Origin: Bacteroidota bacterium
GTDB lineage: Bacteria > Bacteroidota > Bacteroidia > AKYH767-A > 2013-40CM-41-45
Direction: 5' to 3'
Length of the DNA stretch: 64,000 bases
Assembly (NCBI GenBank): GCA_016720655.1
Contig: JADKKE010000032.1
Location: forward strand, 124,001 to 188,000
How positions within the stretch are numbered: the first letter of the stretch is position 1; each line of letters opens with the position of its first letter. Below, in pieces: positions 16,532 to 23,397 of the stretch. Below the pieces are notes generated by a model. It worked only from the letters and a program-made list of their open reading frames with translations, had not been told where the DNA came from and ran no database searches. The position numbers were made by a program, and so were the translations under genes.

Positions 16532-19368
16532 TTACTTGCTATTTTCGATCAGTTCAATTTCTTCTTTTATTCAGATTGTAAAGTTCATATACAATTTGAT
16601 TGATCTAGGTTTCACTAAAATCGATTTTGCCTGAAGTGCTGAAACTCTTGAAGCAAGTTTCGTGTCAATTTTTTGTTCATTGAGTTGCAAAAGTTGGTTT
16701 CACCAATTTCTCGATTTCGATTTTCAACTTTTTGTTTTGTTTTTTTCAACTTTCTTGATTGGTAATGATGCCCATTCGTAAATTCTAATTTCTGGAAATG
16801 TTTTGTCTTGTCGGTTATATTTCTTTCTAAAATAGTATGCTAAAAGTTTTGAGTTCACTAATCCTAAAAGAAATTTTGTGTTTGTTAGTTCAAAAGGGTT
16901 TTACAATGTGAAGTAGTTGGCTGATTCCAATTTTTTCAGAAAAGTAAGTCGCCATTAAAGTATCGCCTACTATTCTTCTCACAGCAAATCTTTCACCTTC
17001 AAATAAAATCGGGTCCCGCCTAGCAGCCAGATTTTCTCCGTATTTAATCCATCGACTTTTCCAAATGTGGAAATAAGGAAAGATGTCTTTTCCTTCTAAA
17101 AATTTAATGTAAGTGTCATCAATTTTTTTTGAAGATTCATAAATTTTCTCTTTTGCATCACTGGCTTTTTGCTTTGGAATTCCTTTGCCTGTTTCATAAA
17201 GCTGAATTCCCCTTTTTACCAATGCTAACTTTTCAAGCGGCTCTGTGTTTTCTTCAATCTTATGTCTTAGTGTCAAATCACTTTGACTTAAATTGATATT
17301 GAAAATACTTAAATCTCCATCATTCCAAATTTCTTGGTTTACCGATTGGGTCAGTACATATCCATTTCCAGTTGGTTCAAAAATTTCGGTTTTACTTTTC
17401 TTGTTAGTTTTATTTTCAAGAATTGTGATGATTGGTAAAACTGTAGCTTGGTCAAAGACTTTGATTTTTGAATAGTCAACAATTTTAGAAACGTTTGTAT
17501 TGTTGAGAATAAATTGCCGAAGTTTTTATTACTCTGATTATTCAGCCATGTATTAGGTGTGATGAAACCAATTTCTCCATTTGGTTTCAACAATTTAATT
17601 CCTGCTTCCCAAAACAATGCGTAAATATCAAATTGATATTCGGCAACTTTGTATTTACTCATGAAGTAGTCATAGACATTTCCATTTTCTTCTTTCCATT
17701 CCCTTCCCCTAAATAGGGAGGGTTCCCAATTACACAATCAAATCCTTGTTCCTTGAATACTACGGGAAAGTTGTTTTTCCAATTGAATGGTTTTATTTTT
17801 TTCTCCTCACCAAAATCAAGTTGGTTGGAATAAAAATCAGTGTCAATCAAACTATTTCCATCCTTAATATTGCTGTCTAAAGTTGGCAGTACCCTTTCAT
17901 GAAACAACTTCATTTGATTTGCAATACTTGCCTCAGTTTCTCCTTCCATACACTTTAAGAGCAAACTTAATTTTGTAACCTCTACTGCGTTCACATCAAT
18001 GTCAACGCCGAAAATATTGTTTAGTAGGATTTTTTTCTTTTCACTTGTTGTTAGATTTCCTTCCAGTGTTAGTGGACTGTCCTTTCTGTTTTTATTCAGT
18101 TTTCCAGAGCTGCTATAATAGTCTTTGTGGTAGTCAAGTAAGTATTGATAAGCACCAATTAAAAAGCTCCCGGAACCACAAGCAGGATCAAGGATTTTTA
18201 TTTTCAATTTCATTTGGTTTCTTTCCTTCAATCAACTTCCCAACGGTATTTTTACAATGTATTCAACGATATATTGAGGAGTGTAATAAACTCCGCCCGA
18301 TTTTCTTACTTCCGGTTTTTCTTCAATTTTCGCCCGGTGGGCTTTGTCAATTTTGATTTGCTTTCCTAAGAATTGTTCGTAAGCACTTCCCAGGATTTCA
18401 ACGGAGAGAACTGAAAATTCATAAGGGCTTTCAGGATAGTAAAGTTCACTTACAATATTTTTGATGACCTTATTATCTACTGTAAGTTTTTCGAGAGCTT
18501 GTCTTTTTTGAAATCGAAAAGCCCGGAATTGTATTTTTCATCTGCCCGGACAAAGAGATCAAAAGGTTTTTATAATAGTCCCCTTGCCTAATGGACAACT
18601 TTAAATTTCCATAGGGTTCAATCCTTCGATCTTCTGCAATGCGGAGGAAGATAATCCGGTCAATGGTTTGTTGAACCACGAAATTGATTTCATCTTCATC
18701 AAGCTCCTTGTTATTCCAACTTATGCTTGTAGCTAAATAGGTTCTCCAATTGTCGAGGGATTGAAGAAATTCTTTGTCAACGGTTGCAGTTCCTTTTTTA
18801 TGGGTATCGCTTTTAATGAAGGTATCAAAGCTCCCCTTCAAAACTCTTTCTTTCGAGAATGTATCCCAGAGAAAATCAAATTCCTTTAGGTAATCCCGGA
18901 ATGTGAGGTACTTTATACGAGCTGGGCTTTGTCCGTTGGGTTTGGTTTGGTGGTACAATCGTACAAAGCAAACTCCTCGAAATCGGTAATGATACTCACA
19001 GGTAGTTTTGCGCTCCATCCGTACCTCCGCACTTGGTAAGCGGGTACAATTTCATCCTTAACAAAAACACTGGGTTTTTTCGCTTCTACAAAAAACAGCC
19101 TTTTACCTCCGGACAACCTGAATGAATAATCCGGGGCTTTGAGTTTGTCCCCAACCTTTACCCGGTCTTCATGAATTACTTCCCGGTATGCCTCCGCAAA
19201 TCCTTGTTGATTATCTATGTCCCAACCCAGAGCCTTGAAAAAAGGATCAATGAAATCCCTCCGCGTTAAAGTCTCATTATAGTCTGAATTTTTATAGGAT
19301 GAATATTGTTCCTCAAAGCGTTCTACAAGGGCAGAAATTGTATTATGAGCGATTTCTTTGGTGGTCAT
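16532..19368 (-). pseudogene. Type IIG restriction-modification enzyme, multiply frameshifted
   Basis: Read across frames this is a single enzyme of about 940 residues that would cut and methylate DNA. Order: N-terminal PD-(D/E)xK nuclease (19368-18920; APDYSF ... RLFFVEAKKP); helical linker (to 18475; INFVVQQTIDRIIFLRIAED); a YTP segment (about 18290; SGGVYYTPQYIVEYIV); methylase motif I DPACGSGSF (18195) and motif IV GNPPY (17730); IGFITPNTWL (17560); a TaqI-like specificity region (17276-16890); and the C terminus ending EEIELIENSK, stop at 16532. At least eight frame changes break it, near 18918, 18500, 18475, 18245, 18205, 17700, 17430 and 16895, with more after 16700. The 205-residue gene follows directly. 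As written it cannot make a functional enzyme. Confidence 0.85.
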
Positions 19369-19669
19369 ATAAAGAAGGTCATTAATTGGGCGGAGGTCTT
19401 ATAAGGGATAAATATACCATAATAACCAAAATCTTTAAGGATAGAGTAGTTTTTCAAGTTGACACAATTCCAGGAATCTTAATAACCTTCAAAAAATTTG
19501 ATCACTTTTGAAATTGATTAGTATATTTAAGCAAAGAATTCCAAACCATAAAAGTAGTTTATAGTAAAATAAATATAAGTAAGCAAAGGAAAAGAAAGAC
19601 AATAATAATTTCGGAAAGTTGGTGTGGTTATTCTGGAACTCTGAAACCGAAATTTTAAAGCAGAAACAA

Positions 19670-19861
19670 ATGAAACAAATTTTAGGGGGGCTTATAGTTA
19701 TAGGTCTATTACTGGCTACGATAAAAATATCAATGAACTTAGAGAATACAAAGGATGAAAAATATATTAAATGGGTAATTCTTACCTTTTTTGTCTTAAC
19801 AACAATACTTTATTACTTATTCCATTTGGGTGGTGATGAGCTTGGGATGCAGGGTCAATAA
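19670..19861 (+). CDS. Small two-helix membrane protein
   Basis: From the ATG at 19670 a 63-residue protein reads MKQILGGLIVIGLLLATIK, a polar stretch (NLENTKDEKYIK), a second hydrophobic helix (WVILTFFVLTTILYYLF) and a Gly-rich tail. Two transmembrane helices are predicted. A longer TTG-initiated form from 19619 is possible but gives a less typical N terminus. A 53-bp direct repeat begins 15 bases after its stop. No family recognised. Confidence 0.55.
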   Translation: MKQILGGLIVIGLLLATIKISMNLENTKDEKYIKWVILTFFVLTTILYYLFHLGGDELGMQGQ

Positions 19862-19876
19862 AAGGAAAAATAGCCT

Positions 19877-19929
19877 CAACTTCAATAAACTTTACATTAC
19901 AGTGTTTAAAGAATGAGGTTTTTATAACT
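19877..19929 (+). repeat. 53-bp direct repeat, copy 1
   Basis: Begins CAACTTCAATAAACTTTACA and ends GAGGTTTTTATAACT; identical to 21191-21243 over all 53 bases. It lies just after a small gene, like the second copy. The two copies start 1314 bases apart and bracket a set of small genes. Confidence 0.95.
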
Positions 19930-19930
19930 A

Positions 19931-20073
19931 AGATTAGAGACAATGTAGCCTGAGCGGAGGGCCCCTACTCAGGGAGAGGACATATTTAGCTACCAGGCCA
20001 AGAGCTATGGAGCGGAGGATTACCTCTCTCTCTGTAGGGAGATATTAAAACGAGGATATAAAATAAAATAGCG
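19931..20073 (+). promoter_or_regulatory. Possibly structured leader before the small-gene cassette
   Basis: This 143-base stretch is unusually G/C-rich for the island and contains self-complementary pieces: CCTGAG with CTCAGG around a 13-base loop (19952-19976), and GAGAGG with CCTCTC further on. Two GAGCGGAGG words occur. It could be a folded leader or small RNA for the genes from 20074; this is inference from base pairing by eye. Confidence 0.3.
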
Positions 20074-20280
20074 ATGAAAGAAAAACTACAGAAAGATTTA
20101 AAATTCTTAAAGCCCTGGTACGGTAGGTTAATTGTTAGTGGAGTATTCGCCTCAATACCATCCGCTACTTTATTTGATGGGGAGGATAGCATGTTTGCCT
20201 GGTTAGTATTTACAGGATTTCTTTTTATAGTTATTTATTTTTTCTACGCATGGCTATATCCCAATATTGATAAAAATTAA
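20074..20280 (+). CDS. Small two-helix membrane protein
   Basis: Protein of 68 residues: a basic, amphipathic N terminus (MKEKLQKDLKFLKPWYGR), a first helix (LIVSGVFASIPSATLF) and a second strongly hydrophobic helix (AWLVFTGFLFIVIYFFYAWL) ending NIDKN. First gene inside the repeat-bracketed cassette. Codons such as CCC, CGG and AGG are more frequent here than in the flanking chromosome, suggesting foreign origin. No family recognised. Confidence 0.55.
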   Translation: MKEKLQKDLKFLKPWYGRLIVSGVFASIPSATLFDGEDSMFAWLVFTGFLFIVIYFFYAWLYPNIDKN

Positions 20281-20325
20281 ATAAACAATGTTTACATAGT
20301 AAACCAAAACTACTGGGACAGGGTA

Positions 20326-20418
20326 ATGATTAAGGATGTAATTAATACAGCCCTGGAGGAGACGGTAGCCCGGTATGAAAAGAAAAACGGTAAAGTAAAA
20401 CCGATTCCTAAAAAGTAA
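20326..20418 (+). CDS. Putative 30-residue peptide
   Basis: A short frame reads MIKDVINTALEETVARYEKK then NGKVKPIPKK and stops 5 bases before the next start. It is highly charged and helical in character. It is in frame with the gene at 20074, separated by one TAA, so it could also be the tail of a once longer product. Low certainty because of its size. Confidence 0.35.
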   Translation: MIKDVINTALEETVARYEKKNGKVKPIPKK

Positions 20419-20423
20419 TCAAT

Positions 20424-20705
20424 ATGGAAAACAAACAAATAAATAAACTCCAGATTATTTTAGGCGTAGTTTTATTGATACCCCCAGTAATGAGTGTGTT
20501 CTTTTTTTTACAACAACTATTTATCCGTTACTATCCTGAGATAGGGATACAGAACTATTATCATTTACAAACCGTTTGGACTGGGGCCGTAGATTACAAC
20601 TATGATAAAGGAGGAGGAGGAGGATATACCTCAGCCCTCCCCTTATATTTTGGATTAATGGCAATAGCAGGGGCCTTATTAATAATGAATGGCAATAAAA
20701 AGTAA
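20424..20705 (+). CDS. Small membrane protein
   Basis: Protein of 93 residues with a hydrophobic helix near the N terminus (IILGVVLLIPPVMSVFFFL), an aromatic external loop (IRYYPEIGIQNYYHLQTVW), a Gly stretch (DKGGGGGYTS) and a C-terminal helix (LPLYFGLMAIAGALLIM). It starts 5 bases after the upstream peptide and stops 5 bases before the HTH gene, so the genes form a tight operon. No family recognised. Confidence 0.55.
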   Translation: MENKQINKLQIILGVVLLIPPVMSVFFFLQQLFIRYYPEIGIQNYYHLQTVWTGAVDYNYDKGGGGGYTSALPLYFGLMAIAGALLIMNGNKK

Positions 20706-20710
20706 CAGAC

Positions 20711-20919
20711 ATGGCTACGGTTATAGAGGGTATTAAGTTTTACAGGATACCGGAGGTAGCTAAGGCTCTCCGGGTAACGCCACAAACCGTTAGGACCTAC
20801 ATAAAGCAGGGGAGGATAAAAAGCCAGAGGATAGGTAGGCCTATACTGATTACAGAAGAAACCTAAAGGAGTTTTTTACAGAGTCCCGGAAAATAATTAT
20901 TTCTAACTATTTATTATAA
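20711..20919 (+). pseudogene. Excisionase-type helix-turn-helix protein with C-terminal frameshift
   Basis: The frame from ATG 20711 reads FYRIPEVAKALRVTPQTVRT, then YIKQGRIKSQRIGRPILITE, a HTH_17/MerR-like winged helix as in excisionases of mobile elements. The stop after EET is premature. Restoring one base gives LKEFFTESRKIIISNYLL to 20919, matching the usual L-x-E-F helix that ends this family. The DNA-binding helices are complete, so a truncated product may still bind DNA. Presence of such a gene supports the view that this cassette is or was mobile. Confidence 0.65.
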
Positions 20920-20929
20920 AACGGATAAC

Positions 20930-21184
20930 ATGAGTAAAATCACATTAGAACAACGGTCCCTTTTTGGAGCTCTGCTTAGTAGTAAGAACGGCACAGGAGA
21001 ATATGTAACCATTACTGAGAAAAGCGGAGAGGTTACCTCCGGGGCTATCATTGGATATAGTAAAGGGTATGATATAAAAAAAGGGGATAAAATTGAATTT
21101 AGAAAAGCCGGGGCCTTGATTCTTAAAGATGATGGAGGACAAGCCAAAATAGAAATAGATGACATTTCAGAAATAGAGTATTAA
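20930..21184 (+). CDS. Small beta-rich protein of unknown function
   Basis: Protein of 84 residues: EQRSLFGALLSSKNGTGEYV, TITEKSGEVTSGAIIGYSKG, DIKKGDKIEFRKAGALILKD and an acidic end (IEIDDISEIEY). The alternation of strands and Gly turns suggests a small beta-barrel, Sm- or SH3-like, but no family is recognised. It starts 10 bases after the restored end of the HTH gene and is the last gene before the second 53-bp repeat. Confidence 0.55.
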   Translation: MSKITLEQRSLFGALLSSKNGTGEYVTITEKSGEVTSGAIIGYSKGYDIKKGDKIEFRKAGALILKDDGGQAKIEIDDISEIEY

Positions 21185-21190
21185 TAACTC

Positions 21191-21243
21191 CAACTTCAAT
21201 AAACTTTACATTACAGTGTTTAAAGAATGAGGTTTTTATAACT
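21191..21243 (+). repeat. 53-bp direct repeat, copy 2
   Basis: Identical to 19877-19929. It begins 6 bases after the stop codon of the last cassette gene. Confidence 0.95.
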
Positions 21244-21565
21244 TAGTTTACAGGCTTTGGAGTCTTCGCTAATACGTCGACTTAAGAAGAAGATATTTTT
21301 AGCTCCCATTTTAAGCGATTCTAATTTATTTCATTTAGAATCGCAATAGCCCTTTCAACTGTCCTAGGACTCAAGCCCATTTCCCAAAATCCTCATTCCT
21401 GGATACCTGACCCCAGCCGGGAAAGTTTTATCCGCAATGATAATTGGCTCAGAAGGAATCCGCTAAAAGACTTATATCATTTCCTGGTATCGCAAATTAG
21501 ACGACCTTTATTCAAAATTGCATAATCAACCATACATTATCAGGTTATTATTTATCTGATTGACC
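21244..21565. other. Right margin of the island with a short HTH-like relic
   Basis: No intact gene. On the - strand 21380-21321 reads MGLSPRTVERAIAILNEIN and stops; LSPRTVERA is typical of a DNA-recognition helix. Upstream sequence on that strand is broken by a TGA and frame changes. No integrase or tRNA 3'-end copy is visible here. Confidence 0.4.
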
Positions 21566-22852
21566 ATGTTTACTTTTTCCGATCACACCTACCTTTTTTT
21601 CGACTTCCTGATCGTTCTTGCTTTGTCATTCATCATCGGACTGGAGCAAAGACGTCATCATCTCGATCAGGAGGAGCCGGCGGATCAGTTGTTCGGGACC
21701 GACAGGACCTTCACGTTTGTTGGCATCCTGGGTTTTATTTTGTTTACACTTGACCCGGAGCGGAAAATTTTATTTCTCGGAGGTGGACTGGTAGTTTCTA
21801 TTTTCCTGGCGATTTTTTATAATCACAAAATAACACAACGAAAAAAGTACGGACTTACATCCATTCTCTCTGCACTCATCACGTATTGTTTAGCTCCTCT
21901 TGTCATCACTCAGCCTCAATGGCTGGCTTTGTTAATAGTGGTGACGGTTTTAATTTTTACGGAGATGAAAGAGGAGTTTATCAATGTATCTAAGAAATTC
22001 GGCAAAGATGAATTTATAACGCTTGCAAAATTTATTCTGATTGCAGGAATAATTCTTCCCAATCTGTCGGACGAACCGGTGCTTTCCTTCATTCCGCTTT
22101 CTCCATATAAAATGTGGCTGGCAATTGTAGTGGTTTCAGGGATTTCTTATTTCAGCTATCTCCTACAGAAATTTGTTTTTCCGAAATCAGGAATTGTGCT
22201 AACAGGGATTCTCGGTGGACTCTATAGCAGCACTGCTGTTTCGCTGATCCTTTCCCGTAAAAGTCATGACAAACTTGCGAGTCCGAATGAATATGCTGCC
22301 GGTATAATTTTCGCTACTTCCGTGATGTACATTCGTATTTTTCTGATTGTATTTATTTTTAATACAGAATTGGCATTAATCCTGTTGCCTTATGCCGGAT
22401 TGCTGCTCCTGGTAACTCTGTTGTGTGGCTTTGTTGTTTACCGGAGTAAAAAATCTGCCGTAGCTTCCTCATCAAATCTAATGTTCGCACAAAAAAATCC
22501 ACTGGAATTTCGGGTCGCAATGGGTTTTGCACTTTTTTACATTCTCTTTATGTATCTGTTGAATTATTCAGAATCCCACTATGGAGAAAAAGGACTGAAT
22601 CTGCTTTCCTTCATTGCAGGTTTCGCAGATGTGGATTCGTATGTGATGAACCTCGTCCAGGGAAAATTCGCGGTCACTAACATTGCAATGACTGCTTTTA
22701 TTATCAAAACCACTACTTCAAATAATTTTATAAAAACACTTTATTCACTCTGGCTTGCAGAAAAAAATACACGCAAGCTGCTACTCGTTTCCTTTTTGAT
22801 TATTCTGGTCGCAAATGCGGTGGTGATCTGGTGGCTAGGAAATAAGTTATGA
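21566..22852 (+). CDS. MgtC/SapB and DUF4010 membrane protein
   Basis: Integral membrane protein of 428 residues (ATG 21566; an in-frame TTG lies two codons earlier). The N-terminal MgtC-like domain has LALSFIIGLEQRR and FGTDRTFTFVGILGFIL, and is followed by a cytosolic stretch and a DUF4010 domain (GLYSSTAVSLILSRKS, SFIAGFADVDSYVMNLV). Around ten transmembrane helices are apparent. MgtC-type proteins influence Mg2+ and phosphate homeostasis; for this long two-domain form the activity is not known. First intact chromosomal-type gene after the island. Confidence 0.85.
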   Translation: MFTFSDHTYLFFDFLIVLALSFIIGLEQRRHHLDQEEPADQLFGTDRTFTFVGILGFILFTLDPERKILFLGGGLVVSIFLAIFYNHKITQRKKYGLTSILSALITYCLAPLVITQPQWLALLIVVTVLIFTEMKEEFINVSKKFGKDEFITLAKFILIAGIILPNLSDEPVLSFIPLSPYKMWLAIVVVSGISYFSYLLQKFVFPKSGIVLTGILGGLYSSTAVSLILSRKSHDKLASPNEYAAGIIFATSVMYIRIFLIVFIFNTELALILLPYAGLLLLVTLLCGFVVYRSKKSAVASSSNLMFAQKNPLEFRVAMGFALFYILFMYLLNYSESHYGEKGLNLLSFIAGFADVDSYVMNLVQGKFAVTNIAMTAFIIKTTTSNNFIKTLYSLWLAEKNTRKLLLVSFLIILVANAVVIWWLGNKL

Positions 22853-22875
22853 GTTATGAGTTTAGAGTTATGAGT
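22845..22875. repeat. TTATGAG heptamer repeats (minus orientation)
   Basis: Three to four copies of the heptamer GTTATGA/GAGTTAT overlap the stop codon of the MgtC/DUF4010 gene. They are the reverse complement of the ATAACTC array 120 bases downstream, so the two could pair. Confidence 0.75.
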
Positions 22876-22991
22876 GGGGAGAGTGCGAATATTGAATTAG
22901 AAATTTTAATAAAGGAATAACAATGCAGAGTAAAATATTTGACTACAGTAGAATAAATTTGTTTAATTGCTGAGCACTAATTATTTTGAGA

Positions 22992-23056
22992 TAAACTCAT
23001 AACTCATAACTCATAACTCATAACTCATAACTCATAACTCATAATTCATAACTCAA
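22992..23056. repeat. ATAACTC heptamer array
   Basis: About nine tandem heptamers ATAACTC, one with a substitution (ATAATTC), end at the stop codon of the convergent PhnA-like gene. Similar arrays recur in this window at 59157-59350 and 60768-60814. Confidence 0.9.
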
Positions 23057-23057
23057 A

Positions 23058-23267
23058 CTAAGCTTTTTTCAAAAACTCCGTTCTCAGCACAATACTCGAT
23101 CCGTTGACTTTGCAATCAATTTCTTCAATGTTTTCTCTTAGAATAATATTACGGATGGTTGTTCCTTGTTTGAGAGTGATGTTCGAACCTTTTGGTTTCA
23201 AACTTCTTGTCAGAATGACTGTATCTCCATTAACCAAATTGTTTCCGATGCTGTCTTTTACTACCAT
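23058..23267 (-). CDS. PhnA/YjdM C-terminal domain protein
   Basis: Protein of 69 residues, VVKDSIGNNLVNGDTVILTR then KGSNITLKQGTTIRNIILRE and EEIDCKVNGSSIVLRTEFLK, matching the C-terminal domain of PhnA/YjdM. The usual form (about 110 residues) has an N-terminal zinc ribbon, absent here; short forms with only this SH3-like domain are common in Bacteroidota. Despite the name, a role in phosphonate use is not established. Single gene, convergent to the membrane protein. Confidence 0.85.
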   Translation of the reverse strand: MVVKDSIGNNLVNGDTVILTRSLKPKGSNITLKQGTTIRNIILRENIEEIDCKVNGSSIVLRTEFLKKA

Positions 23268-23397
23268 GATGTTCGTGATTTAGTTGTTTGGAAAATGTGG
23301 GCGCGAAGGTAATGGGAATTTGGAATTATCCTATTAAGTAGAGCGTGAATACTTTTGAATTCTGATGAATGTTGACAATTGTAATGAATTTGCGAGA

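Noticed and set aside
13761..21565. Island attachment repeats made from the tRNA-Leu 3' end
   Set aside because: I searched by eye for a copy of TTCGATTCCCTTCCCGGGT at the right margin and found none.
22992..23056. Possible CRISPR array
   Set aside because: Units are 7 bases with no spacers; no cas gene is present.
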